Source: Hyphomicrobium sp. ghe19 (GTDB lineage Bacteria; Pseudomonadota; Alphaproteobacteria; Rhizobiales; Hyphomicrobiaceae). Taken from it: a stretch of DNA of 64,000 nucleotides. The stretch lies in NCBI RefSeq assembly GCF_902712875.1, contig NZ_LR743509.1:3610001-3674000 (forward strand). The letters run 5' to 3'. The stretch's first letter is position 1; every line of letters starts with the position of its first letter. The translations under genes were made by a program, and so were the position numbers. Shown in pieces: positions 15,637 to 25,059 of this stretch. The notes under the pieces are model-generated. The model was not told the origin of the DNA. It did no database searches and saw only the letters and a list, made by a program, of their open reading frames with translations.

Positions 15637-16429
15637 GCAACCGCTGCCTGGACCCGGCGCATTGGTCGTCGTGCGTTCGCTCATTTATTTCGTCGTCTTT
15701 TACGTCGTCACTGCGCTTTATCTGGTGCTCGGCTCGTGGCTGCTCATCGGGCCGCGATCCTGGGCGATGAAGGGTCTCGAGGTTCACGGGCGGACGTGCG
15801 TCTGGCTGCTCCGCCTGATTTGCGGAACCAAGCTCGAGGTTCGCGGGCGCGAAAATGTGCCGAAGACGGGCTGCCTCGTCATCGCCAAGCATCAGTCGGC
15901 CTGGGACACTTTCGGGCTCATTTCGCTCTTTCGCGATCCGGCGATCGTGCTCAAGGACGAGCTGAAGTGGATCCCATTCTACGGCTGGTTCTGCGTCAAG
16001 TTCGAGCACATTCTCGTCAAACGCGAGAAGGCTTCGGCGGCACTCAAATCGATGATCCGAGACGCCCGGCAACGCATTAGTATCAACCGCGAGGTCGTCA
16101 TTTTTCCGGAAGGTACCCGAACGATACCGGGTTCCTCTCCCGATTATAAACCCGGCTACGTCGCCCTCTACGAAGCGCTCGGTGTCGCCACAGTGCCGCT
16201 AGCGCTCAACTCCGGACTGTTCTGGCCGCGCCGCAGTCTCTGGCGCTATCCAGGGACGATCGTCGTCGAGTTTCTGCCGGCGCTGCCGCCCGGATTGCCG
16301 CGCGCCGAATTCCGCTCGCGCGTCGAATCGGCGATCGAAGCAGCGAGCACGCGGCTCATCGAGGAAGCTGCAAGAAGCCCTTCGCCGCCGCCGCTCGCAC
16401 TGGCCTACAGGCGCGCGCACGCCAGCTGA
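15629..16429 (+). CDS. plsC: 1-acyl-sn-glycerol-3-phosphate acyltransferase (PlsC family)
   Basis: 266 residues. The catalytic HX4D box is 'KHQSAWDTF' and the glycerol-phosphate-binding box is 'VVIFPEGTRTIPGS'. An N-terminal membrane helix ('VVRSLIYFVVFYVVTALYLVLGSWLL') anchors it to the inner membrane. PlsC acylates lysophosphatidic acid to phosphatidic acid. The start codon lies inside the end of the DUF218 gene (8-base overlap), which indicates coupling. Acyl donor and true in vivo acceptor are inferred from the family. Confidence 0.92.
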   Translation: MAEQPLPGPGALVVVRSLIYFVVFYVVTALYLVLGSWLLIGPRSWAMKGLEVHGRTCVWLLRLICGTKLEVRGRENVPKTGCLVIAKHQSAWDTFGLISLFRDPAIVLKDELKWIPFYGWFCVKFEHILVKREKASAALKSMIRDARQRISINREVVIFPEGTRTIPGSSPDYKPGYVALYEALGVATVPLALNSGLFWPRRSLWRYPGTIVVEFLPALPPGLPRAEFRSRVESAIEAASTRLIEEAARSPSPPPLALAYRRAHAS

Positions 16430-16604
16430 CGTTGTCCACAGCACCGCGAAGCAAGCAGGGCCCGTCTAAATCGCATGATGTGCGGATGCCGCAATGCGGG
16501 GGAAATCGTCGTTCCCGCATGGTTTGTTATGCACGGATGCCTCTTCGATATGGCACGGTCGAGCCCTCATCGTTTTTCTCGTTTTCCAATCATGGAGACT
16601 TCCA

Positions 16605-16907
16605 ATGCGCACTGCCGCCCGAATGATGTGGGCCGTTATCGCCGTCGCAGGCGCTGCCATGGCGGCTGCGCCGGCGGAAGCCAAAGACTGTTTCAAGAAA
16701 GCCGCCGAAGGCGTCGCCCTCACCGAGAAGCTCGCCCATTTCCAGGTCGATGCGGCCCTATTGCAAGCGACCGACTGGAGCATCTATTTCACCTGGGTAT
16801 CCGGCAACGGCACGCCCGGCTATTCGTTCGGCCCGCGCCGCTATAAGTGCAGCGCCGGAACGATCGGCTGGCAGTGCAAGGGCGAAGCGACGCTCTGCAA
16901 GCTCTAA
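16605..16907 (+). CDS. Small exported cysteine-containing protein
   Basis: 100 residues from ATG at 16605, with GGAGA ten bases upstream. A clear signal peptide is followed by an AxA site (MMWAVIAVAGAAMAAAPAEA-KDCF), so the mature protein has about 75 residues and is periplasmic or secreted. The mature part has four Cys, in 'KDCFKKA', 'RYKCSAGTIGWQCKG' and 'ATLCKL', suitable for two disulfides, and a central 'TDWSIYFTWVSGNGTPGYSFGPRRY'. I do not recognise a family. It is followed by a strong terminator and looks monocistronic. Confidence 0.8.
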   Translation: MRTAARMMWAVIAVAGAAMAAAPAEAKDCFKKAAEGVALTEKLAHFQVDAALLQATDWSIYFTWVSGNGTPGYSFGPRRYKCSAGTIGWQCKGEATLCKL

Positions 16908-16935
16908 GAGCGGCGATTTCGACTGATCTACAAAG

Positions 16936-16969
16936 CCGTCGGCCCGTTGATCCGGGCTGGCGGTTTTTT
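16936..16969 (+). terminator. Rho-independent terminator
   Basis: An 11-bp stem with two G-T pairs (CCGTCGGCCCG / CGGGCTGGCGG) is followed by TTTTTT. It ends the small exported-protein transcript before the nrdJ promoter. Confidence 0.88.
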
Positions 16970-16998
16970 GTTTGTGGAACGAGGTCGCCTCAAACCGT

Positions 16999-17027
16999 TT
17001 GACAGAGAAGGATTGAGAACATATAGT
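16999..17027 (+). promoter_or_regulatory. Sigma-70-type promoter of nrdJ
   Basis: TTGACA and TATAGT are spaced by exactly 17 bases, close to the sigma-70 consensus. The -10 element ends 48 bases before the nrdJ start and lies inside the LexA box at 17017-17031. Confidence 0.75.
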
Positions 17028-17031
17028 GAAC
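17017..17031 (+). promoter_or_regulatory. LexA (SOS) box over the nrdJ -10 element
   Basis: GAAC-N7-GAAC with ATATAGT as the spacer is a perfect match to the direct-repeat LexA operator of alphaproteobacteria. The spacer contains the -10 element, so LexA binding would block RNA polymerase. Bound repressor would keep nrdJ low until DNA damage. Confidence 0.75.
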
Positions 17032-17075
17032 GCGGATTGAAGATGGGGCTTTAATACCCATATTCAGGGCACCCG

Positions 17076-19490
17076 ATGAGCGCGATTTTTTCAGATCTTC
17101 CGGCCATTTCCGACGCTATCTGGCGGCGTAAATATCGCTTTGCCGGTTCGTCGACCGTCGCGGCGGACTGTACGATCGAAGACACGTTCCGGCGGATCGC
17201 GGCTGCTGCGGCGTCGGTCGAGAAGCCGGCAGCGCGAGAGAAGTGGGCCAGCGCCTTTTACGATTCGATGTCGGACTTCGGCTTTCAGCCGGCCGGGCGC
17301 ATTATCGTGGGGGCCGGTACCGACCGGAACGTCACGCTCTTCAACTGCTTCGTTCTGGGCCGAATCGGCGACGACCTTTCGAGCATTTTCGACAACGTCA
17401 AAGATGCGGCGCTGACGATGCAGGCGGGCGGCGGCATCGGTCACGATTTCTCGACGCTTCGCCCGCAGGGCGCGCCGGTCAAAAGCATCGGAGCGGACGC
17501 ATCGGGGCCTGTGAGCTTCATGGATGTCTGGGACGCGATGTGCCGGACGATCATGTCGGCCGGTCAACGCCGCGGGGCGATGATGGCGACGCTTCGATGC
17601 GATCATCCGGACATCGAGACGTTCATCGCGGCGAAGGCGGATTCGCAGCGGCTGCGGAATTTCAACCTCTCGGTTCTCGTGACCGACGCGTTCATGGATG
17701 CTGTGAAGCGCCGCGCATCATGGGACCTCGTTTTCGAAGGCAAGATTTACAAGACGGTCGACGCACGCGCGTTATGGGACAAGATCATGCGTGCGACGTA
17801 TGATTATGCGGAGCCCGGCGTCATCTTCATCGACCGGGTGAACGCCGCGAACAACCTCGAATATTGCGAAACGATCTCCGCAACGAACCCGTGCGGGGAG
17901 CAACCGCTTCCTCCTTATGGCGCCTGCCTATTGGGATCGATCAATCTCGCGCGCCTCGTCGAACATCCGTTCACGCCCGCAGCAGATATCGACCTCGCGA
18001 GGCTCGAAGCTCGCGTCGCGATGGCGGTTCGGTTTCTCGACAATGTCATAGATATCTCGCGCTATCCGCTCGAAGCGCAGGCCGCGGAAGCCCGTGCCAA
18101 GCGCCGCATCGGCCTGGGCATCACAGGCCTCGCGGATGCGCTGATTTTTCTTGGGCTTCGTTACGGCAACGCGGCGGCGCGGGAAAAGGCTGCCGAGTGG
18201 ATGGCCGCGATCCAGAACGCTGCCTATCGGGCGAGCGCGGCTCTTGCGGCTGAGAAAGGCGCATTTCCGCTTTACGATGCAAAGGCGTTCCAGTCGCGTC
18301 CTAACGTTTTGCGGCTCGACGCGGATGTGCGCGAGGCGATTGCTGCAAGCGGCGTTCGCAACGGCTGCCTGACATCGATCGCTCCGACGGGCACGATCTC
18401 TCTTCTGGCCGGTAACGTGTCGAGCGGCATCGAACCGGTGTTCGACTTCGTCTACCAGCGTCGCGTCCTCGGCGACGGACAGACGGCCACCGAAGAGACC
18501 GTCGAGGATTACGCTTACCGGAAGTTCCGCGCCGCATCGGGAGACGATGCGACACTGCCTGAAGCATTCGTCACCGCCGACACGCTATCACCCGCCGAGC
18601 ACATCGCGATGCAAGCGGCGCTGCAGCCTTTTGTCGACAGCGCCATTTCGAAGACGATCAATTGCCCTGAGGGTATTTCCTTCGAGCAGTTCGAACATAT
18701 CTATGCCGAGGCTTTCGATCTCGGACTGAAGGGGTGCACGACCTATCGGCCGAACGCGATCACGGGCGCTGTCCTCTCGCGCGCCGCGCCTGTCCGCACA
18801 GACGAGGAGCCGCTCGATGAGATTACGGCTCCCGCCGTTGCCGGTCAGCGCGCGCCGGCGCTTAGAGCTATCGAAGATCCGGCGAAGGCGGGCGACGTCG
18901 TTTACATGACGAAACCGCTCGAGCGCGACGCTGCGCTCGAAGGCGTAACGTACAAGATCAAATGGCCGGCAAGCGCGCACGCGCTTTACGTGACCATCAA
19001 CGACATCGTTCGCGACGGGCGGCGGCGGCCGTTCGAAATCTTCATCAACACGAAGAACCTCGAACATTATGCCTGGACGGTCGCACTGACGCGGATGATC
19101 AGCGCCGTCTTCCGCCGCGGCGGCGACGTCACGTTCGTTGCTGAAGAGTTAAAGGCCGTCTTCGATCCCGAGGGTGGCCGGTGGATGGGCGGGCGTTATG
19201 TTCCGAGCCTGTTGGCTGCCATCGGTGACGTCATCGAGCAGCATATGATCCACATCGGGTTTCTCGTGCGTGACGACGCCCTCCCGGAGATCACTCCGAA
19301 ACGCCAACCGATCGCGGCCGTTCAGCGAATTGGTGCGGATGGAAATGCGGAGCCCCGTCGAGACGACGCTCAGGGCCACGGCTTTCCCGTTGCCTCGGCG
19401 CGCATTTGCCCGAAATGCGGAGAGCGGGCGCTGAGGCATATCGAAGGCTGCTGGACATGCGCGAATTGCGATTATTCGCGTTGCGGATAA
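17076..19490 (+). CDS. nrdJ: Adenosylcobalamin-dependent (class II) ribonucleotide reductase
   Basis: 804 residues. The ten-stranded barrel core carries 'TLFNCFVLG' (first redox Cys), 'GGGIGHDFSTLRP', 'NPCGEQPLPPYGACLLGSINLARL' (radical Cys and active site) and 'CLTSIAPTGTISLLAGNVSSGIEP'. A TSCPD-type domain lies at about 625-730 ('YKIKWPASAHALYVTIND'). The C-terminus is a Cys-rich finger 'CPKCGERALRHIEGCWTC...NCDYSRCG', which carries the reducing cysteines. The enzyme makes deoxynucleotides using B12 instead of oxygen, so it works with or without air. It has its own near-consensus promoter with a LexA box. Confidence 0.96.
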   Translation: MSAIFSDLPAISDAIWRRKYRFAGSSTVAADCTIEDTFRRIAAAAASVEKPAAREKWASAFYDSMSDFGFQPAGRIIVGAGTDRNVTLFNCFVLGRIGDDLSSIFDNVKDAALTMQAGGGIGHDFSTLRPQGAPVKSIGADASGPVSFMDVWDAMCRTIMSAGQRRGAMMATLRCDHPDIETFIAAKADSQRLRNFNLSVLVTDAFMDAVKRRASWDLVFEGKIYKTVDARALWDKIMRATYDYAEPGVIFIDRVNAANNLEYCETISATNPCGEQPLPPYGACLLGSINLARLVEHPFTPAADIDLARLEARVAMAVRFLDNVIDISRYPLEAQAAEARAKRRIGLGITGLADALIFLGLRYGNAAAREKAAEWMAAIQNAAYRASAALAAEKGAFPLYDAKAFQSRPNVLRLDADVREAIAASGVRNGCLTSIAPTGTISLLAGNVSSGIEPVFDFVYQRRVLGDGQTATEETVEDYAYRKFRAASGDDATLPEAFVTADTLSPAEHIAMQAALQPFVDSAISKTINCPEGISFEQFEHIYAEAFDLGLKGCTTYRPNAITGAVLSRAAPVRTDEEPLDEITAPAVAGQRAPALRAIEDPAKAGDVVYMTKPLERDAALEGVTYKIKWPASAHALYVTINDIVRDGRRRPFEIFINTKNLEHYAWTVALTRMISAVFRRGGDVTFVAEELKAVFDPEGGRWMGGRYVPSLLAAIGDVIEQHMIHIGFLVRDDALPEITPKRQPIAAVQRIGADGNAEPRRDDAQGHGFPVASARICPKCGERALRHIEGCWTCANCDYSRCG

Positions 19491-19779
19491 GCCCCCGCGA
19501 TTAACACTACTCCATGTCGGTTGCCGCGCCTCGCGGCTCTGCGCGGGGCTTTCGGACCTCGAATGCTAACGCGCGTTGACGTTTGCGGGAATTTCGCCCG
19601 CGGGCTCGCGCGGAGTGTTTTCAATCCAAGCCGTTTTCAACACTTCGTTGACCATCGAGGCGCGGATGAGGCAATCGCGTCAAATTTTCGAACCAAAGTT
19701 CACCATTCCTCACAGTCCGGCGGGTATCACGGTTTCAACGAAGAATTCGGTGTGTATTTGCCGATAAGGGGTGTGCGTT

Positions 19780-20202
19780 ATGAGTGCCGAAATTATCCAG
19801 CTTTCCGCGTTCCGGGATCGCCGGCAGACAGTCGAAGCTGCGCCGCAGGCAAGCGTCGGGACGATGGTTCCGGAAGCGCCGCCGAGATTTCATTTCTGGA
19901 CCGGAGCTTCGGGCAAGCGCTACGTGCACACGGTCTACGGCCTCTTCGACTGCCCGACACTGGAAGACGCCAATTACATTCTGGTCCGCCGCGCTGATCG
20001 TTCACGACGCACGGTGCTCGCCATCGGCCGGCTCGCCAACCGCTGCCCGACCCAGAATCTCGCGGAGATCCGCCAGCACTCGGCGGTGCTCGGAGCAGAT
20101 GAAGTTCACGTGCATTTGCTCGCATCGTCATCGCAGGAAGCGGAAGCCGTCGAAGCCGATCTCATCACCGCGCAGTTTCTGATGGAGCCGCACTCGGCTT
20201 AA
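19780..20202 (+). CDS. Conserved-looking small protein, possibly GIY-YIG-related
   Basis: 140 residues from ATG at 19780; a GTG at 19771 would add three. It begins 'MSAEIIQLSAFRDRR'. The centre reads 'DANYILVRRADRSRRTVLAIGRLAN' and is followed by 'HSAVLGADEVHVHLLASSSQEAEAVEADLI'. That strand-turn-strand plus helix-strand-helix order recalls GIY-YIG nuclease domains with a final catalytic-like Glu, but the GIY/YIG motifs themselves are not convincing. It is cytosolic with no signal peptide or membrane helix. It lies between nrdJ and the convergent tyrC. Function unknown. Confidence 0.7.
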   Translation: MSAEIIQLSAFRDRRQTVEAAPQASVGTMVPEAPPRFHFWTGASGKRYVHTVYGLFDCPTLEDANYILVRRADRSRRTVLAIGRLANRCPTQNLAEIRQHSAVLGADEVHVHLLASSSQEAEAVEADLITAQFLMEPHSA

Positions 20203-20221
20203 AACGCGCAGCGCATCGGGA

Positions 20222-21178
20222 TTAATTCGAGCCGTCTTTTGCGCGTGCCGGGCTTCGGCCGAAATCGGGCTGCGCCGTATCCTGGCCAGCCTGGATGATG
20301 CCGCGGCGGATCGCGCGCGCTTCCGTGAAGAGACGCTCCAGCGTCGCGCCGTCTCCAAAGCGGATGGCGCGTTGAAGCGTGATGAGGTCTTCCGAGAAAC
20401 GGCCGAGCATCTCGAGAACGGCGTCTTTGTTGTTCAGAAAGACGTCGCGCCACATCACCGGATCGGATGCCGCGATGCGCGTGAAATCGCGGAAGCCGCC
20501 GGCCGAAAACTTGATGACTTCGCTATCGGTCACGCGCTCGAGATGGGCTGCCGTGTTGACGATGTTGTAGGCGATCAAGTGCGGGACGTGGCTCGTGATC
20601 GCGAGCACCATGTCGTGATGCTCGGGCGACATGATCTCGACGTTGGAGCCGAGCTTGCGCCAAAATTCTTCCAGTTTCGCAAGCGCTGACGGATCTGCGC
20701 CATCGCCAGGCGTCAGGATGCACCAGCGTCCATCGAAGAGTTCGGCGAAGCCTGCGTCGGGGCCCGACTGTTCGGTTCCGGCGATCGGATGCCCGGCAAT
20801 GAAGTGGACGCCCTCGGGCATATGCGGTGCGATGTCTTGGACGGGTGCGGCCTTCACCGAGCCGACGTCAGAGACGATGGCGCCCGGCTCGAGATGCGGT
20901 CCGATGGCTTCGGCGATTTTCTTGTATGCGCCCACCGGCGTGCAGAGGATGACGAGATCGGCGCCTTTCACGGCGTCGGCGGGATCGGCATAGGCCTTCC
21001 TCACCAATCCGAGTTCTTCGGCCCGGCTCCGCGTCTCGGGCGCGACCGCGCAACCGACGATGTCGCCGACGAGCCCAGCGCGGCGCGCGGCGTGGCTGAT
21101 GGAAGAGCCGATGAGGCCAATTCCGATAAGAGACAGGCGCTTGAACATCGGCTTTGTTGCGGTTTCGGCTGGGGCCAT
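20222..21178 (-). CDS. tyrC: Prephenate/arogenate dehydrogenase
   Basis: 318 residues. The NAD(P)-binding Rossmann motif is 'LIGIGLIGSSISHAARRAG' (about 17-35). 'GAIVSDVGSVKAAPVQ', 'FIAGHPIAGTEQSGPDAG' and 'ITSHVPHLIAYNIVNTA' are the substrate and catalytic signatures (the His of 'GHPIAG' being catalytic). It oxidises prephenate or arogenate on the way to tyrosine. The start overlaps the hisC stop as TGATG, so the two genes are coupled. Preference for prephenate or arogenate cannot be read off; the symbol tyrA is used for homologues too. Confidence 0.92.
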   Translation of the reverse strand: MAPAETATKPMFKRLSLIGIGLIGSSISHAARRAGLVGDIVGCAVAPETRSRAEELGLVRKAYADPADAVKGADLVILCTPVGAYKKIAEAIGPHLEPGAIVSDVGSVKAAPVQDIAPHMPEGVHFIAGHPIAGTEQSGPDAGFAELFDGRWCILTPGDGADPSALAKLEEFWRKLGSNVEIMSPEHHDMVLAITSHVPHLIAYNIVNTAAHLERVTDSEVIKFSAGGFRDFTRIAASDPVMWRDVFLNNKDAVLEMLGRFSEDLITLQRAIRFGDGATLERLFTEARAIRRGIIQAGQDTAQPDFGRSPARAKDGSN

Positions 21179-22281
21179 CAGGCCGTACCCTTCAAGTAAC
21201 GAGCGAGCGCATCGATGACTCGCTTGTTGTCGGTCTCGGACCCGATCGTCATGCGCAGCGCGTTCGGAAATCCGTATGCGCCGACCTTGCGCACAATGAT
21301 GCCCTGCGATTTCAAGAATTCATCCGCTTCCGACGCTGTCTTGCCTTTGAGGCCGTCGAAGTGAAAGAGGACGAAATTCGCGACGCTCGGCGTGACGGTG
21401 AGCCCGAGCTTCTTCAGCTCGCTCTCGACCCACGGCAGCCATTTGTCGTTGTGAAGCTTGGCGCGCTCCAGGTGCGCGATATCCTCGATCGCGGCGGCGC
21501 CGCTGGCGATTGCGGGCGCCGACAGATTGAAGGGCCCGCGAATGCGATTGAGCACATCGGCGATCTCCGGCGGGCAATAGGCCCAGCCGATGCGCAGTGC
21601 GGCAAGTCCGTAAATTTTCGAGAACGTTCGCGTCATGACCGTGTTCGAGGTCGTGGCGACGAGTTCGAGCCCGGCTTCGTAATCGTTCTTGCTCACGTAT
21701 TCCGAATAGGCGGCGTCGAGCACGAGCAGGATATCGCCGCGCAGACCGGCGCGCAGGCGGCGCACTTCCTCTATCGAGATGTATGTGCCTGTCGGGTTGT
21801 TCGGGTTGGCGATAAAAACCACGCGCGTCCGCGGCGTCACGGCTGCGAGGATCGCATCGACATCGGTTTTCAGATCGTGCTCCGGCGCGATGACCGGCGT
21901 CGCGCCGTTCGTCAGGATTGCGATCCGGTAAACGAGAAAGCCGTGGGCGGTGTAGATCGCCTCGTCTCCGGGGCCCAGGTAGCCGCGGGCCAAGAGGCCC
22001 AGCAATTCGTCGGAGCCCGATCCGCAGACGATGCGGCGCGCATCAAGCCCGTAACGTCGGGCGATGGCTTCGCGAAGCTGTGTCGCCTGGCCGTCCGGGT
22101 AGCGCTCTAGTTCGCCCGCTGCCGCCTTGAATGCCGCGATTGCCGCAGGGCTCGGTCCAAGCGGGGTTTCGTTCGACGATAGCTTAACAGGGGGCAAGCC
22201 GCCGCCAGCCTTGCTTTCGCCCGGCACATAGGCCGCAATGTCCAGGATGCCAGGACGTGCAATTGGTGCAGTAATCACCAT
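21178..22281 (-). CDS. hisC: Histidinol-phosphate aminotransferase (HisC-type)
   Basis: 367 residues from ATG at 22281, where family similarity begins ('[15 protein letters not shown]'). An in-frame ATG at 22344 would add 21 unrelated residues. Fold-type I PLP features: '[13 protein letters not shown]', '[19 protein letters not shown]', '[11 protein letters not shown]', '[11 protein letters not shown]' and the PLP-lysine '[17 protein letters not shown]'. It catalyses transamination of imidazole-acetol phosphate and often also of aromatic keto acids. Its coupling to tyrC suggests it also serves aromatic amino-acid synthesis here. It is divergent from metX. Confidence 0.92.
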   Translation of the reverse strand: MVITAPIARPGILDIAAYVPGESKAGGGLPPVKLSSNETPLGPSPAAIAAFKAAAGELERYPDGQATQLREAIARRYGLDARRIVCGSGSDELLGLLARGYLGPGDEAIYTAHGFLVYRIAILTNGATPVIAPEHDLKTDVDAILAAVTPRTRVVFIANPNNPTGTYISIEEVRRLRAGLRGDILLVLDAAYSEYVSKNDYEAGLELVATTSNTVMTRTFSKIYGLAALRIGWAYCPPEIADVLNRIRGPFNLSAPAIASGAAAIEDIAHLERAKLHNDKWLPWVESELKKLGLTVTPSVANFVLFHFDGLKGKTASEADEFLKSQGIIVRKVGAYGFPNALRMTIGSETDNKRVIDALARYLKGTA

Positions 22282-22433
22282 ATATTGTCTCGAATTCTTG
22301 AACGGTATTGCCGATTTCGCGCGCATTGATAGGGGCATCATCACTTGAAATCAAAGTTTAAAGTTGACTTTGTCTGCGGCAAGCCTAGCAAGCCCGCCCT
22401 ACCGCTTAGCCTTTGGGATATCGAACAAATACG

Positions 22434-23636
22434 ATGACTGGCGTATCGCCCAATCTTGTTGCCTCGGTTTCACGGCGGCATCCCGAGGTGGATACGCCGT
22501 CGAGCCCGGTCGTGCATTTCGACGCCGGCACGCCGCTGCACCTTGCCTGCCAGCAGGATCTGGCGCCGTTTTCCATAGCTTACGAGACCTATGGCGAACT
22601 CAACGCAGCGAAGTCCAACGCAATCCTGATCTGTCACGCGCTGACCGCCGATCAGTACGTCGCGAGCCGTCACCCCATCACCGGCAAACCGGGTTGGTGG
22701 GATAATATGGTGGGACCCGGCAAACCGATCGACACGAGCCGGTTCTTCGTCATCTGCTCGAACGTCGTGGGCGGCTGCATGGGATCCACGGGTCCGGCAT
22801 CGATCGATCCGAAGACCGGCGCTCCCTACGGCCTTACCTTTCCGGTCATCACCGTTGGCGACATGGTCGAAGCGCAGGCGCGCCTCATCGATTATCTCGG
22901 TATCGATCAGCTGTTCGCGGTGATCGGCGGCTCGATGGGCGGCATGCAGGTTCTCGAGTGGTCGTCGCGCTACAAGGATCGCGTGTTCGCGGCCGTGCCG
23001 ATCGCGACGGCTGCCTGGCATTCCTCGCAGAACATCGCGTTTCACGAAGTCGGCCGTCAGGCCGTCATGGCCGATCCCGAATGGTCGGGCGGCAATTATT
23101 ATGCGGCCGGCACGGTGCCGAAGAACGGCCTCGCCGTCGCGCGCATGGCGGCCCACATCACGTATCTTTCGGAAGAAGCCCTGCACCGGAAATTCGGCCG
23201 CAACTTGCAGGACCGATCGTCATTGTCGTTCACGTTCAACGCCGAATTCCAGGTCGAGAGTTATCTGCGGCATCAGGGGTCGACGTTCGTCGATCGCTTC
23301 GATGCCAACAGCTATCTCTACATCACGCGGGCTCTCGATTATTTCGACATGCGCGACGGCGCCGGCGGTGTACTCGCGAATGCTTTTCGTGGCACGAAGA
23401 CGCGCTTCTGCGTGGTGTCGTTTACCTCCGATTGGCTTTATCCGACGCGCGAGAGCCGCGAAATCGTCCAGGCGCTCAACGCGGTTGCCGCCAACGTTTC
23501 GTTCGTCGAGATCGAGAGCGACAAGGGCCACGATGCGTTTCTTCTCGAAGAGCCGACGTTTTTCGCGACGATCCGCGGCTTTCTCAATGCCGCCGCGATG
23601 AAGCGCGGGCTCGGCTCACCGGAGGCGCGAAAATGA
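22434..23636 (+). CDS. metX: Homoserine O-acetyltransferase
   Basis: 400 residues from ATG at 22434; a TTG at 22413 is a possible longer start. The alpha/beta-hydrolase fold is clear: oxyanion region '[15 protein letters not shown]', nucleophile Ser167 in '[12 protein letters not shown]', Asp in 'FTSDWLYP' and His in '[10 protein letters not shown]'. MetX acetylates homoserine for methionine synthesis by direct sulfhydrylation. The stop overlaps the next gene as ATGA, so metX-metW is one operon, as in many proteobacteria. Confidence 0.95.
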   Translation: MTGVSPNLVASVSRRHPEVDTPSSPVVHFDAGTPLHLACQQDLAPFSIAYETYGELNAAKSNAILICHALTADQYVASRHPITGKPGWWDNMVGPGKPIDTSRFFVICSNVVGGCMGSTGPASIDPKTGAPYGLTFPVITVGDMVEAQARLIDYLGIDQLFAVIGGSMGGMQVLEWSSRYKDRVFAAVPIATAAWHSSQNIAFHEVGRQAVMADPEWSGGNYYAAGTVPKNGLAVARMAAHITYLSEEALHRKFGRNLQDRSSLSFTFNAEFQVESYLRHQGSTFVDRFDANSYLYITRALDYFDMRDGAGGVLANAFRGTKTRFCVVSFTSDWLYPTRESREIVQALNAVAANVSFVEIESDKGHDAFLLEEPTFFATIRGFLNAAAMKRGLGSPEARK

Positions 23637-24322
23637 ACGCTCCCGATATCGGAAAAATCGCCGGGCAGCCGAAAGTCCCGCGTGTCGACCATGAGCTCAT
23701 CGCCGAGATGGTGGAAGCGGGCTCGCGGGTTCTCGACGTCGGCTGCGGGGATGGCGAGCTTTTGCAGCTTCTGTCCGAGCGCAAGGGCGTCGACGGGCGC
23801 GGAGTTGAACTGCAGCGTGAAAAGGTCAACGCCTGTGTGGCGCACGGCCTTTCCGTTATCCAGGGCGACGCCGACCGCGATCTCGACAATTACCCCGATC
23901 AGGCGTTCGACTACGCCATTCTATCGCTGACGATCCAGGCGACGCGGCAGCCCAAAACCGTGCTCGAGAATTTGCTCAGGATCGGACGGCGCGCCATCGT
24001 CTCGTTCCCGAACTTCGGCCACTGGCAGGTGCGTACGAGGCTGCTTTTCTCAGGCCGCATGCCGATCAACGATAATCTGCCGGATGAGTGGTATCTGACG
24101 CCCAACGCGCACTTGTGCACGATCCGTGATTTCGCAGACTTGTGCGAGCTCGTTCATGCGGATGTCGAGCAAGCGGTGGCGTTCAACGCTTACGGCGCGC
24201 GTCTGCCGATCAAATGGTCGCTGTCGATGCAGAACATGTTCGGGGAAAAAGCGGTGTTTCTCCTGCGCGGCCAGCAGCCGGCCGCTAGAAGCGGCCCTGG
24301 GCGGCCAGAAGCCAGCCGCTAG
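23633..24322 (+). CDS. metW: MetW, methyltransferase-like partner of MetX
   Basis: 229 residues; ATG overlaps the metX stop (ATGA). The AdoMet-binding motif is '[16 protein letters not shown]', followed by '[11 protein letters not shown]' and '[40 protein letters not shown]', all typical of MetW. MetW is needed with MetX for homoserine acetylation in several proteobacteria. The last 20 residues or so (after 'KAVFLLRG') are not family-like; they are encoded by the first copy of a 29-bp tandem repeat and the shifted start of the second. Confidence 0.92.
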   Translation: MNAPDIGKIAGQPKVPRVDHELIAEMVEAGSRVLDVGCGDGELLQLLSERKGVDGRGVELQREKVNACVAHGLSVIQGDADRDLDNYPDQAFDYAILSLTIQATRQPKTVLENLLRIGRRAIVSFPNFGHWQVRTRLLFSGRMPINDNLPDEWYLTPNAHLCTIRDFADLCELVHADVEQAVAFNAYGARLPIKWSLSMQNMFGEKAVFLLRGQQPAARSGPGRPEASR

Positions 24323-24329
24323 AAGCGGC
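24267..24329. repeat. Tandem 29-bp repeat at the metW 3' end
   Basis: Two copies, 24267-24295 and 24301-24329, match at 27 of 29 bases with a 34-base offset, so the second copy is in a different reading frame. Each copy ends in a hairpin GCCGCT-AGA-AGCGGC. In the second copy the CTAG at 24319-24322 supplies the stop codons of both metW (TAG, plus strand) and the convergent methyltransferase (TAG, minus strand). Confidence 0.75.
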
Positions 24330-25059
24330 GGACCCCGGACGTGCTTCGTGTGTCGGCCGGTTTCAGGATTGCGGGTTGAGCGACGCGCTTGCCGCTGCCG
24401 ACCGGCGCCATCACTTCTTTCTTTGCCTCGACCAGTATGACGCCGGCGACGCCGATCGACATGCTCGATCCGAAGCGTTCGATTGGCGTCGCGACGCGCA
24501 ACAGCAGGCGTTGGTTGATCGGGGGAAAGTAGAGTGCTTCGCCCCAGTCGACGGGCGTAAAGAGCGCATCGATAAGCTGCGTTTCGAGCTGCCCGCGGCT
24601 GAAGGGCAGTCCGTGACCGAATGGCGTGCGGTCCATGCGCGACCAGAGCCCCCGGCGATTCGGCACGACGAACAACGCCCGGCCGTCCGGCTTCAGGACG
24701 CGCCATACCTCCCGGAGCAATGGCCCCGGGCGCTCCGCCTGCTCGAGGCAGTGGACCACCAGAAGTCGATCAACAGAGTTGTCAGGCAGGGGCCATTGGT
24801 TTTCCGTGACGAGAACCGAGTGGCAATGCCCTGAGTGCGGCCATACGATTGCGCCCTGGCGTGCGGGCATCAGGCACGCGAGGCGCTGAGCTTCGGTGCG
24901 GAACGTGCCGAGGAACGGTGTCGCGAACCCGGCGCCCGCGACCGTCAGCCCGCTAACCCGGCTCCAGCGCTCCCGGATGGCAGTCGTGAGTTGCCGCCGA
25001 ACGACCCGGCCGAGCGGGGTTCTGTAGAAATCTCTCAATGTCTTGGCGTCGAGAGGCAT
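24319..25059 (-). CDS. SAM-dependent methyltransferase-like protein
   Basis: 246 residues. A class I methyltransferase fold is suggested by the 'SVDRLLVVHCLEQAERPGPLLREVWRVLKPDGRALFVVPNRRGLWSR' block (motifs corresponding to the Methyltransf_11 family). Motif I is weak ('SGLTVAGAGFATPFLGTF'): the G-x-G-x-G pattern is loosened, so AdoMet binding should be tested. It is divergent from gloB and convergent with metW, sharing its stop tetranucleotide. The substrate is unknown. Confidence 0.8.
   Translation of the reverse strand: MPLDAKTLRDFYRTPLGRVVRRQLTTAIRERWSRVSGLTVAGAGFATPFLGTFRTEAQRLACLMPARQGAIVWPHSGHCHSVLVTENQWPLPDNSVDRLLVVHCLEQAERPGPLLREVWRVLKPDGRALFVVPNRRGLWSRMDRTPFGHGLPFSRGQLETQLIDALFTPVDWGEALYFPPINQRLLLRVATPIERFGSSMSIGVAGVILVEAKKEVMAPVGSGKRVAQPAILKPADTRSTSGVRRF

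Noticed and set aside
21154..22110. Plus-strand open frame opposite hisC
   Set aside because: Arg/Asp-rich shadow frame; hisC motifs are complete on the minus strand.
22282..22433. SAM-II riboswitch before metX
   Set aside because: This position often has one in alphaproteobacteria, but the expected GATTT...CTTGCAGCC...GCTAAAA pattern is not present. A covariance search would settle it.
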